64,000 bases of DNA from Indioceanicola profundi (GTDB lineage Bacteria > Pseudomonadota > Alphaproteobacteria > Azospirillales > Azospirillaceae): contig NZ_CP030126.1 in NCBI RefSeq assembly GCF_003568845.1, positions 1,825,001-1,889,000 on the forward strand. The letters are read 5' to 3'. The position numbers were made by a program, and so were the translations under genes. The notes below the pieces were generated by a model. It made no database searches. It worked only from the letters and a program-made list of their open reading frames with translations, and was not told the origin of the DNA. Shown here piece after piece: positions 53,046-61,096 of this stretch. The stretch's first letter is position 1. Every line of letters starts with the position of its first letter.

Positions 53046-54163
53046 GCCGTGGCCCTCATCTTCCCGCCCCCGATCTTCCCCGCTGCCAGCTCACCGGTCG
53101 TCAGCAGCGTCTCCACCTGGGCGGCGCGATGGGCGTAGGTGTGTTCCGACAGGACCCGCCGCTGGGCGGCCTGACCGATGGCGCGGGCGCGCTCCGGCGT
53201 CAGGGCGCGGAGATGTTCGGCCACCTCCTCCCCGTTCCGGGCGACCAGCACCTCCTCGCCGGGCTCCAGGAACAGCTCCAGCCCGACCCAATGGTCGGTG
53301 ATCAGGCAGGCGGCGGCCCCGGCGGCCTCGAACACCCGCGTGGCGGGGGAGAAGCCGTAGCGGGCCATGCTTTCCCGGCTGATGTTCAGCACGGCCAGCG
53401 GCGTGCAGTTGAAGGCATTGTGGTCGGCCGTGTAAACGTGCCCGATATAGTTCACATTGCCCGGCATCGGCTTGTCGCCCCAGCCGGAGCCGCCGAGGAT
53501 GCAGGTCCGCTCCGACGCCAGGGCGGCCGCCTTCAGGAAGAATTCCTCCACCCGCGCCTCCCGGTCCGGCAGACGGTTGCCCAGGAAGCCGAGGTCGGCC
53601 GTGAATTTCGGGTCCGGCGGAACGGCATGGTGCGTGTCCGGATCGACGGCGTTATAGACCGGCACGCAGAGCTTCGCCCCGAACTCCGTATAGGCGTTCA
53701 CCACCGGATCGCCACCGCCATAGGTGAAGACGGCATCGTATTTCGGCACCAGTGGCCGGAACGGATCGTTGGGATTGTCGCGCATGCGGTCCAGCGTGGC
53801 CGGCGCGTCCACGTCCCAGAACACGGCCAGGCCATCCGCCCGCCGGGCATCCAGCACCGCCGCATCCAGCCAGTCGTCGAAGACCCCGACGCCGCTGGCC
53901 TTGACCATGATGTCGGCGTTGCGGCCGGCCTGCACGGCGCGGGAGACGCCTTCCGGCGTCGCCTCGTAAACCACCACCTCGGCCCAGTCCGGGTCCTCTT
54001 TCATGTCCCGGTGCTTCTGCCGGTCATAGGCGTCCGGCTCGTAGAAGGTCACGCGGTGGCCGCGGCGGGCCAGCTCCTTGATGATGCCGCGGTAATAGGT
54101 GGCCGCCCCGTTCCAATAGGCGCTCACCAGGCTGGAGCCGTAGAAGGAGATCGTCAGTCCCAT
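53042..54163 (-). CDS. CgeB-like glycosyltransferase (second of three)
   Basis: 373 residues. Same plan as its neighbours: opening ISFYGSSLVSAYWNGAATYY and GHRVTFYEPDAYDRQKHRDM; C-terminal ATRVFEAAGAAACLITDHWVGLELF and helical SEHTYAHRAAQVE. The central part contains VLNISRESMARYGFSPATR, where the conserved Asn-Arg and Ser-Pro of CgeB proteins are found. Overlaps the third CgeB gene by 4 bases and follows the first by 3. Tandem paralogues in one operon suggest successive sugar additions to one carrier. Confidence 0.85.
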   Translation of the reverse strand: MGLTISFYGSSLVSAYWNGAATYYRGIIKELARRGHRVTFYEPDAYDRQKHRDMKEDPDWAEVVVYEATPEGVSRAVQAGRNADIMVKASGVGVFDDWLDAAVLDARRADGLAVFWDVDAPATLDRMRDNPNDPFRPLVPKYDAVFTYGGGDPVVNAYTEFGAKLCVPVYNAVDPDTHHAVPPDPKFTADLGFLGNRLPDREARVEEFFLKAAALASERTCILGGSGWGDKPMPGNVNYIGHVYTADHNAFNCTPLAVLNISRESMARYGFSPATRVFEAAGAAACLITDHWVGLELFLEPGEEVLVARNGEEVAEHLRALTPERARAIGQAAQRRVLSEHTYAHRAAQVETLLTTGELAAGKIGGGKMRATA

Positions 54164-54166
54164 GTG

Positions 54167-55294
54167 TCAGGACACCTCGGCCAGGGTCAGGAAGGAACCG
54201 GGGGCGCCAAGCTCGGCGCAGATGCCAAGAAGCTGGTCCACCCGGTGGGCGCAGGTGTGGCGGGCGCGGATCGTTTCGAGGCCGCAACGGGCCTGCTCCG
54301 CCGCCGCGTCGCTGTCCATCAGCAACTCGCGAAGGGCGGCCGTCATGGCGGCGCCGTCCTGGACCATGCGGAAATCCCGGCCGACCCGGAACAGCCCCTC
54401 CGCATCCTCCCAGGGGGCGGAGACCAGCGGGATGCCGCAGGCCAGCGCCTCGAACACCCGGATGGTGGGAATGCCCGGCAGGGCCTGCACATAGGGTCGG
54501 CGCGGCACATGGACAGTGACGCGGCTCTCGCCGAAGGCCTGCGGAACCCGGTGGTTCGGCATCCAGCCGCGGTAGCGGATGCCGCTGGCCGCCAGGGCCA
54601 TCCGCCCCTCGTCCGGATAGCGCACGCCCCAGACGTCGGCATCGAGCTTCAGGCGGCGCACGGGGTCCAGCAGGAACTGGTGCAGCTCCTCCGTCCGCTC
54701 CTCATCGCCCCAATTGCCGACCCAGATCAGGTCGCGGACCGGCTCCGCGGCGGGTTGCGGGGTGAAGATGCTGGTATCCGCCGCCTCATGGAAGGTCCAG
54801 GCCCGCCGGCTCCAGCCCTCCGCCAGATAGCGCTGCCGCACCGCCTCGCCGAAGGCCAGCACCCCGTCGAAGGCGGAGAGGTCGTAGCGCGACATCTCCT
54901 GCGGCTGGGTGATGCTGCGGTGATGCGTATCGTGGAACAGCAGTCGGAAGCCGCCGCCGGCCTTGCGACGGGCGCCCAGCGCCGCGATCAGGGCCGGATC
55001 GTTCCATTCATGGACGATGACCACATCCGCCCCGTCCAGCGCCGCATCCAGGTCCAGCGCCGCCGGATCGTAAAGCTCGGAGGCGAGGTCGGGGAACGTG
55101 CGGTGGATGTCCTCCAGCGCCGCCGGCCCCTCCGCCTCGGCCAGCATGTTGCTGCGGCTCCAGCCGTCGGCGGGCTCCAACGTACGGACCGCATGACCGC
55201 GGGTCTGAAGCTCCCTCACCAGTCCGCGCAGGAAATGGGCATTGCCGTGATTCCAGTCGGAGAAGAGGGAATGGACGAAGAAAACGAAGCGCAT
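54167..55294 (-). CDS. CgeB-like glycosyltransferase (first of three)
   Basis: 375 residues, opening FVFFVHSLFSDWNHGNAHFLRG and GHAVRTLEP, with the same fold as the two genes after it but the most diverged. C-terminal block IRVFEALACGIPLVSAPWEDAEGLF; VHVPRRPYVQALPGIPTIR in the middle. The HDTHHRSIT motif (residue about 117) occurs in a subgroup of GT-B enzymes. It begins 8 bases after the GT4 gene ends and is 3 bases before the second CgeB gene. Confidence 0.85.
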   Translation of the reverse strand: MRFVFFVHSLFSDWNHGNAHFLRGLVRELQTRGHAVRTLEPADGWSRSNMLAEAEGPAALEDIHRTFPDLASELYDPAALDLDAALDGADVVIVHEWNDPALIAALGARRKAGGGFRLLFHDTHHRSITQPQEMSRYDLSAFDGVLAFGEAVRQRYLAEGWSRRAWTFHEAADTSIFTPQPAAEPVRDLIWVGNWGDEERTEELHQFLLDPVRRLKLDADVWGVRYPDEGRMALAASGIRYRGWMPNHRVPQAFGESRVTVHVPRRPYVQALPGIPTIRVFEALACGIPLVSAPWEDAEGLFRVGRDFRMVQDGAAMTAALRELLMDSDAAAEQARCGLETIRARHTCAHRVDQLLGICAELGAPGSFLTLAEVS

Positions 55295-55302
55295 GTGCTT
55301 CC

Positions 55303-56460
55303 TCAGGCAGCGGTGGCGGTTTCGGCCGCTCTTGGCGCGCGCGGTTCCCGCAGATCGGCATAGAGGTCGAGATAGGCCTCCACCATGGCGGAGGCGGTGT
55401 ACCGGCGGGCGCGGATGCGGGCATGCTGGGCCAGATCGGCCGCCCGGCAGGAATCGGCCAGCAGTCCGTTCAGGGCGCGGCGCAAACCGTCCACATCGTC
55501 CGGCCGGACATAGATGGCGGCATCGCCCCAGACCTCCCGCAGGCTGGGGATGTCGCCCAACACCAGCGCGCAGCCGGACAGCGCCGCCTCCAGCGCGGCC
55601 AGCCCGAAGGGCTCGTACCGGGCCGGATGGCAGAAGATGCGGGCGCGGGCATAGAGGTCGCGCAGTTCAGCCCGCGGCAGCCGCCCCAGCGCCATGGCGT
55701 AGTCCGGCCGCCGTTCCGTCCCGTCCGGACCGCGGACATCGCCCGCCACCAGCACGGGCGCGCCGATGCCGCGGGCGACACGGTCCAGCACGGCGATGTT
55801 CTTCGCCTCATCCCAGACACGGCCGACAGAGAGCACGACCGGTTCCTTGGCGCCGGGAGCGAAGCCGGCCGGATCGATGCCGTTCGGGATGACGGTCACC
55901 TCCGGCGCCACGCCATAGTGCAGGGCCAGATCGGCCGCCATTGTGCGGCTAGGCGCGACCACCCTGCCTGCCGCGGCAAGGCCGGCGGCGACGCTCTCCC
56001 AATACCCGTCGAAGCGCTCCGGCAGCTCCTCCCCCTTCACCGCGGCGAACCAGCTTGCGACACAGGAGTGGGCGACGCAGAGAACCGGGGCGGTGAAAGG
56101 CAGGGCGGCATGGGCATAGCCGTTGATGTGGACCAGATCGGGCTTCACCTCCCGCTCCAGCTCCAGCAGCCACTGTCCCGACCGGGCGACATCGTCCCCG
56201 CAGTCCGGCATCCATTCCAGCTTGAAGCCGCTTTCCGCCAGGGACAGGCCAGGGACCGCCTGCGCCGCGGCACGCTGGTCTTCCGCCAGCGGTCCCCCCA
56301 GCACGGCCAGGGTCACCTGCGTGCCCCGCCGACCGAGTTCCCCCGCCAGCGTCAGCGCATAATCCCAGATGCCGCCGAGACAATCGGCGGTCATCAGGAC
56401 ATGGCCGGGCGGCTCGGTCATCGTGGTGGGTCCGGAGAATGCGGAATAGGTGGCGCGCAT
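55303..56460 (-). CDS. GT4-family glycosyltransferase
   Basis: 385 residues, GT-B fold, family 4. N-terminal MTADCLGGIWDYALTLAGELGRRG; C-terminal donor-binding part with VLSVGRVWDEAKN and the EX7E motif CHPARYEPFGLAALEAALSG, i.e. the family retaining-GT signature EPFGLAALE. It would transfer a sugar from a nucleotide donor with retention. ATG 56460 lies 4 bases after the epimerase gene ends; an ATG at 56421 with no ribosome site is the alternative. Part of the six-gene operon. Confidence 0.9.
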   Translation of the reverse strand: MRATYSAFSGPTTMTEPPGHVLMTADCLGGIWDYALTLAGELGRRGTQVTLAVLGGPLAEDQRAAAQAVPGLSLAESGFKLEWMPDCGDDVARSGQWLLELEREVKPDLVHINGYAHAALPFTAPVLCVAHSCVASWFAAVKGEELPERFDGYWESVAAGLAAAGRVVAPSRTMAADLALHYGVAPEVTVIPNGIDPAGFAPGAKEPVVLSVGRVWDEAKNIAVLDRVARGIGAPVLVAGDVRGPDGTERRPDYAMALGRLPRAELRDLYARARIFCHPARYEPFGLAALEAALSGCALVLGDIPSLREVWGDAAIYVRPDDVDGLRRALNGLLADSCRAADLAQHARIRARRYTASAMVEAYLDLYADLREPRAPRAAETATAA

Positions 56461-56464
56461 GGCC

Positions 56465-57556
56465 TTACCGGCTTTCCGCCAGGGCGGCGGAAGAGGCCGG
56501 CGCGATCTGGCCGGAGGTCAGCCAGCGGTGCAGCCGGCCGATGCCGTCGCGCGCTTCCACCTTGGGAGACCAGCCCGTCGCCTGCCGGAAGCGGGCGGAA
56601 TTGGCCACGTACCAGGGCTGATCGCCAGTGCGCCAGGGGCCGAAGCTGACGGCCGGGGCCGCCCCCTGAAGCTCTTCGATGATGTTCAGCACGGTGCGGA
56701 GGCTGAGCGCGTTCTCCGCGCCGCCGCCCATGTTGAAGGCCTGCCCGCGCAGGTCCGGCATCCGCTCCTCCGCCAGGAGGAAGGCGTCTACCAGATCGTC
56801 CACATGCAGGATGTCGCGCACCTGCTTGCCGGTGCCATAGAGGGTGATGGTGTCGCCCTTGCCGGCGGCGATCAGGAAATGGGCCACCCAGCCCTGATCC
56901 TCCGTCCCGAACTGGTGCGGGCCGTAGATGCAGCTCATCCGCAGCACCGCGGCAGGCAGGCCGTAGCTGCGGGCATAGTCGACCACATACTGGTCGGCAG
57001 CGCCCTTGGAGCAGCCATAGGGGCTGTGGAAGTCCAGCGGCCGGTCCTCCGTCACGCCCAGCGCCTGGACGGGATCGCGCGGCTGGTAGCTGGCCGGCCC
57101 CTCCTCCAGCTCCAGATCGGCGAGCGCGCCATAGACCTTGTTGGTGGAGCTGAACAGCACAGTGGGCGGGGTCTGCTGCGCCCGCACCACCTCCAACAGG
57201 CGGAGCGTGCCCAGGGCATTGACCTCGAAATCATGAACCGGGTCGGTCAGGCTGGTGGTCACCGCCACCTGGGCGGCGAAGTGGAACACGCTGCCGGCCC
57301 GCGCAACGGCGGCCGCCAGCCGCTCCCCATCGCGGATGTCGGCCACTTCGGCCTCCACCATGTCGCCATGGGTGGCCTTGAGCCAGGTCAGGTTCCGCTC
57401 CACCCCGGCGCGGGAAAGGTTGTCGTAGACGATGACCTTGCGGCCCTGGCGCGCGAGCCGGGAGGCCAGATTGGTGCCGACGAAGCCAGCCCCGCCGGTG
57501 ATCAGGACGGGACGGTCGCCGTTCCGGTCCAGGATGGGAGAGGTTCCGTCCTTCAT
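56465..57556 (-). CDS. CDP-paratose 2-epimerase-like NAD-dependent epimerase
   Basis: 363 residues, extended short-chain dehydrogenase. NAD loop LITGGAGFVGTNL (residues 18-30), catalytic YGCSK (Tyr180, Lys184) and the STNKVYG motif near residue 137 typical of CDP-paratose/CDP-tyvelose 2-epimerases. DQGWVAHFLIAAGKGDTITLYGTGKQVRDILHVDD is also a block of that family. It would supply an inverted sugar nucleotide to the glycosyltransferases downstream. Its ATG overlaps the preceding gene's stop by 4 bases. The specific sugar cannot be proven. Confidence 0.87.
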   Translation of the reverse strand: MKDGTSPILDRNGDRPVLITGGAGFVGTNLASRLARQGRKVIVYDNLSRAGVERNLTWLKATHGDMVEAEVADIRDGERLAAAVARAGSVFHFAAQVAVTTSLTDPVHDFEVNALGTLRLLEVVRAQQTPPTVLFSSTNKVYGALADLELEEGPASYQPRDPVQALGVTEDRPLDFHSPYGCSKGAADQYVVDYARSYGLPAAVLRMSCIYGPHQFGTEDQGWVAHFLIAAGKGDTITLYGTGKQVRDILHVDDLVDAFLLAEERMPDLRGQAFNMGGGAENALSLRTVLNIIEELQGAAPAVSFGPWRTGDQPWYVANSARFRQATGWSPKVEARDGIGRLHRWLTSGQIAPASSAALAESR

Positions 57557-58668
57557 ACCGTCAGCCCCCGCATGGCCAGTTCCTTGGACGCCTCGTCCAC
57601 CCGGTCCACGCAGACCTGACCCGACAGCCATTCGGCCAGCTCCGCCATGCCCTCCTCCTGGGTGACCTGCGGCTCATAGCCCAGCAGTGCACGGGCCTTG
57701 CCGATATCGGCGAAGCAGTGGCGGATGTCGCCGACGCGGTAGCGGCCGGTCACCTCCGGCGTCAGGTGCTCCTTGCCGACGATGCGGGCCAACCGCTCGC
57801 CCAGCTCCGCGATGGAGACGGCGCGGCCGCTGCCGACATTCAGAACGGCATTGGCGGAGGCGGGGCTTTCCAGCACCAGCCGACAGGCATTCGCCACGTC
57901 CTTCACATGGACGAAATCACGCTGCTGCCGCCCATCCTCGAAGATCATCGGCCGCTTCCCGTTCAGCAGGCGGGAGGCGAAGATCGCCAGCACGCCGGTG
58001 TAGGGATTGCTGAGCGCCTGACGGGTACCATAGACGTTGAAGAACCGCAGGGCCGTGGTCGGGATACCGTAGGCGCTGCCGATCAGCAGGCATTGCCGCT
58101 CCTGGACATACTTGCCGAGCGCATAGATGGAGGAGAGCACCGGCTGCTTCGACTCCGGCGTCGGCACCGGAACCAGCTCCCCGCCGTCGGAGCCCGGCAG
58201 CTCCCACTCGGCCCGCTCCAGCCGGGCGCGCGGACGCTCCTGCCCCTCGACCAGCGTTCCATCAGCCTGACGGTAGAGCCCCTCGCCATAGACGCTCATG
58301 GAGGAGGCGACGACCAGCCGCTCCACCGGGCGTTCGATCAGGGCCTGGAGCAGCACGGCGGTGCCGAGGTCGTTGACGCCTGTATAGTCGGCGACCTGGT
58401 ACATGCTCTGCCCCACGCCGACCATGGCGGCGAAGTGATAGACAGTGTCGATGCCCTTCAGCGCGGACGTCACGGCGTTGGCATCCCGGACGTCGCCCTT
58501 GATCAACTCGACATCGGGATCGAGATAGTCGGGCCGCTCACCGTCTGGATGCACCTGCGGCGACAGGCAGTCCAGCGCACGCACGCGGTGGCCGGCTGCC
58601 AATAACTGATCCGCCAGATGCGAACCAATGAAACCGGCGCCGCCCGTGATGAGGATGTTCTTTGCCAT
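57553..58668 (-). CDS. dTDP-L-rhamnose 4-epimerase-like NAD-dependent epimerase
   Basis: 371 residues, extended SDR fold. NAD loop ILITGGAGFIGSHLADQLL (residues 5-23) and catalytic YALGKYVQERQ with the Tyr-x3-Lys dyad near residue 178. The central IPTTALRFFNVYGTRQALSNPYTGVLAIF and GRQQRDFVHVKDVANA blocks are those of WcaG/dTDP-4-epimerase relatives. It probably epimerises a nucleotide-linked hexose for the operon's glycosyltransferases. First gene of the operon; 364 bases upstream region carries no clear promoter. Confidence 0.87.
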   Translation of the reverse strand: MAKNILITGGAGFIGSHLADQLLAAGHRVRALDCLSPQVHPDGERPDYLDPDVELIKGDVRDANAVTSALKGIDTVYHFAAMVGVGQSMYQVADYTGVNDLGTAVLLQALIERPVERLVVASSMSVYGEGLYRQADGTLVEGQERPRARLERAEWELPGSDGGELVPVPTPESKQPVLSSIYALGKYVQERQCLLIGSAYGIPTTALRFFNVYGTRQALSNPYTGVLAIFASRLLNGKRPMIFEDGRQQRDFVHVKDVANACRLVLESPASANAVLNVGSGRAVSIAELGERLARIVGKEHLTPEVTGRYRVGDIRHCFADIGKARALLGYEPQVTQEEGMAELAEWLSGQVCVDRVDEASKELAMRGLTV

Positions 58669-59032
58669 GTATTCCCCTAATCACCAGCCCGGCCATCGGA
58701 TCGGGAACCGCCCTTGATAGGCGACCGTGGGAAGGATTTGTCTGGCGTGACGACCCACCGGAGAGGTGGTACTGTCCACGGATTGGGAAGGCGATGGCCG
58801 ACTATTCGATTTGCATCCAACTCGGCAGGATCAACGTTGCCTGATGGACGTTGTTCCGGACCTTCTTCATCTTCTTTGTAGAAGATGCCCATCGAAGTAT
58901 CCGCTCTTCCGGAGGGGGTAAAACGCACGGCGGGCTCCCCGCGCGCCCGACTGTCGCGGCTCCGGCAAAGCTCTTGGCCCGTAGGCGCCGGACGGGCTAC
59001 ACCCGCATTGCCGCTTAGACCGGAGGATGGAC
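58669..59032. other. Intergenic region between divergent epimerase and PLP-enzyme genes
   Basis: 364 bases without a convincing gene. It must carry promoters for both sides. The only clear structure is the stem-loop at 58868-58887; the GC-rich stretch just before the PLP enzyme gene has no recognisable SAM or SAH riboswitch signature. Confidence 0.4.
58868..58887. promoter_or_regulatory. Perfect 8-bp stem-loop in the divergent intergenic region
   Basis: CATCTTCT, loop TTGT, AGAAGATG. A perfect palindrome with a 4-base loop, 145 bases before the PLP enzyme start. It is AT-richer than its surroundings and could be an operator or an RNA hairpin; there is no T tract. Function inferred only from symmetry. 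Confidence 0.35.
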
Positions 59033-60196
59033 ATGGCCGCCAGGACGACGCCCGAGACCCCGCATCCCGATACGCTGCTGGCCAACGGCATGGGAGTCCA
59101 TGATGCGGATACCTACGGCGTGATTCCAGCCATTCATCCGGCGACGACATTCCTGCGGGCGGGCGATTTGAGCTACCCCGCCGGTTATAGCTATGCCCGG
59201 CCGATCAATCCCACCTTCACGGCGGCGGAACAGTTGCTGTGCACGCTGGAAGGCGGGGCGGAGGCCCTTCTCTTCTCTTCCGGCATGTCGGCTGCGACGG
59301 CTTTGTTCCAGACGCTGTCGCCGGGCGACCATGTGATCGCGCCGCAGGTGATGTACTGGGCCCTTCGCAGATGGCTGCGCGGCTTCGCCGCCCAGTGGGG
59401 ACTGGCGGTGGACTTCGTCGACATGACGGACGCGGACGCTGTCCGCGCCGCCGTCCGCACGGGCAGCACCCGCATCCTCTGGGTGGAGACTCCGGCGAAC
59501 CCCACCTGGTGCATCACCGATCTGACTGCCATGGCGGAGATCGCCCACGGAGTCGGCGCCATCCTGGCGGTGGATAACACGGTCCCCACCCCGCTGCTGA
59601 CCCGACCAATCGAGTTCGGCGCCGACATCGTGATGCATTCGGCCACCAAATACCTCAATGGTCATAGCGACGTGCTGGCCGGCGCGCTGGTGACCGCGCG
59701 GGAGGATGAGCGTTGGGCCAAGGTGAGGGCGGTGCGTGCCGACCATGGCGGCATCCCCGGCCCGTTCGAGGCCTGGCTCCTGTTGCGGGGTATGCGCACC
59801 ATGGGGCTGCGGGTGGAGCGCGCCAGTTCGACGGCCATGGCGATTGCCCGGCACTTCGCGAACCATCCCGGCGTGGCGGAGGTGCTGTATCCCGGGCTGG
59901 AGAGCCATTCCGGCCATGCGGTAGCGGCGCGCCAGATGCGGGGCGGCTTCAGCGGCATGCTGTCCATCCGCATCGCCGGCGGGGAGCAGGCTTCGATCGA
60001 TGTTGCCGCGGCGCTGGAAATCTGGACCCGCGCCACATCGCTGGGCGGGGTGGAAAGTCTGGTGGAGCACCGGCGTTCGGTGGAGGGGGCCGACAGCCCC
60101 TGTCCGCCCGACCTGCTGCGCATGTCCTGCGGGATCGAGCATCCGGGCGACCTGATCGCCGATCTGGAGCAGGCGCTGGAAAAGGTCCGGGCGTAG
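59033..60196 (+). CDS. PLP-dependent trans-sulfuration enzyme (cystathionine beta-lyase type)
   Basis: 387 residues, Cys/Met metabolism PLP family (MetB/MetC/MetY group). Lys206 in HSATKYLNGHSD binds PLP; Asp181 (VDNT) pairs with its ring nitrogen; Tyr54 and Arg56 in SYARPINPT are the phosphate-binding pair from the other subunit. GSTRILWVETPANPTW is the family signature. Exact reaction (cystathionine beta-lyase, gamma-synthase or methionine gamma-lyase) cannot be settled; the lyase group fits the LGGVESLVEH end best. ATG 59033 with GGAGG 6 bases upstream is preferred over the ATG at 59027, which abuts it. Confidence 0.88.
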   Translation: MAARTTPETPHPDTLLANGMGVHDADTYGVIPAIHPATTFLRAGDLSYPAGYSYARPINPTFTAAEQLLCTLEGGAEALLFSSGMSAATALFQTLSPGDHVIAPQVMYWALRRWLRGFAAQWGLAVDFVDMTDADAVRAAVRTGSTRILWVETPANPTWCITDLTAMAEIAHGVGAILAVDNTVPTPLLTRPIEFGADIVMHSATKYLNGHSDVLAGALVTAREDERWAKVRAVRADHGGIPGPFEAWLLLRGMRTMGLRVERASSTAMAIARHFANHPGVAEVLYPGLESHSGHAVAARQMRGGFSGMLSIRIAGGEQASIDVAAALEIWTRATSLGGVESLVEHRRSVEGADSPCPPDLLRMSCGIEHPGDLIADLEQALEKVRA

Positions 60197-60217
60197 GTTG
60201 GACGCGCCCTGGATGGT

Positions 60218-60658
60218 TTATTCAGCCAACCTGTCCAGGCGATCCATGAAGGGGGAGATGGCGGCGCGGTCGGCTTCCGTCTCCGCCGCGATGAAGGCGA
60301 GATCGCTTCGGGCAGTGGTGAGGATCGTCTTCAGCTCACCATGCTCCGCGCCGGTGAGGCCGTTGAGCTTCACCTTTTCCGAGGCCGGAGACAGTGCCGG
60401 GGCCATGTGGCGCGCCTCATATGCGCCCCAGACACGCCGGGCCATGACCGTCCAGGCTTCCGGTTCGAAGCCGTGACGACGGGCGATTTCCTCACCCCCC
60501 GGCGGGAGCGCCGTCCGCGTCGCGGTGAGCCCTTCTTCCATCGCCATCTCCTCCGCCGAGGTGACGAAGCGGCCGATTTCATCCGACCCCAGTTCCTGGC
60601 GGGCCAGATCGGGAGCGGCGAACAAAAGGGTGAGGGCGAAAACCGCGATCAGGCGCAT
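60218..60658 (-). CDS. Exported helical protein of unknown function
   Basis: 146 residues with a signal peptide (about 1-20, ending AAPDLARQ). The mature part is helical and acidic with a central GFEPEAWTVMARRVWGAYEARHM block; no family recognised. A fair promoter lies upstream (60685-60714) and AAAGGGG precedes the ATG, so the gene is likely real. It converges on the PLP enzyme gene, 21 bases apart. Confidence 0.75.
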   Translation of the reverse strand: MRLIAVFALTLLFAAPDLARQELGSDEIGRFVTSAEEMAMEEGLTATRTALPPGGEEIARRHGFEPEAWTVMARRVWGAYEARHMAPALSPASEKVKLNGLTGAEHGELKTILTTARSDLAFIAAETEADRAAISPFMDRLDRLAE

Positions 60659-61096
60659 GGTGGCAACCCCTTTGGAATAGGGTAACTATACCTCCGGAGT
60701 GGAACTAAATCCAACAGCTATTTGGCGCCGAAGTCATTATTGCTGAAGGACAATTCGCAGAATATTGCGACAATTTTGTTTGATTGGCGGGCAGGCGCAC
60801 CACCTGCATACGCGGAAAATCCCTCCCGCCCCCTTCCCGCCATCTTCGCACCATAGACAGCGATGAGCCGGGCCCCCGAGGGGCGTCTTGAAAGCTGGTT
60901 TCCGGCAAGGAAATGGAAACCGGTCCCGCCTAGACTTTCCCGGGGTCATGCGTCAGGCGAATGGAATCGGGACAGCCGGCTCTGGAGTCGGGAGTTGTCC
61001 GGCCGAAGTCCCGATGCCACTTGCACGCCGCACGCCGCTGCCCTAGGGTCCGCTGGCCCAATCTCGAGAAGGGTTCACTTTATCGTGGTCCGTACC
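60659..61096. other. AT-richer intergenic region between divergent genes
   Basis: 438 bases. The part 60680-60790 is notably AT-richer than the window average, contains the proposed promoter of the leftward gene, and no convincing ORF. The rest up to 61096 is GC-rich again and has no recognisable gene or motif apart from the start region of the rightward gene. Confidence 0.4.
60685..60714 (-). promoter_or_regulatory. Sigma-70-like promoter for the leftward exported-protein gene
   Basis: On the minus strand: TTGGAT (rc of 60709-60714), 18 bases, TATAGT (rc of 60685-60690). The -10 matches TATAAT in five of six bases, the -35 in three. The start codon is about 27 bases beyond the -10, leaving a short leader. 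It lies in the AT-richest part of the intergenic region. Confidence 0.45.

Noticed and set aside
58888-59032. SAM-family or SAH riboswitch before the PLP enzyme gene
   Set aside because: The region is GC-rich and can fold, but none of the conserved core sequences I know for SAM or SAH aptamers could be matched.
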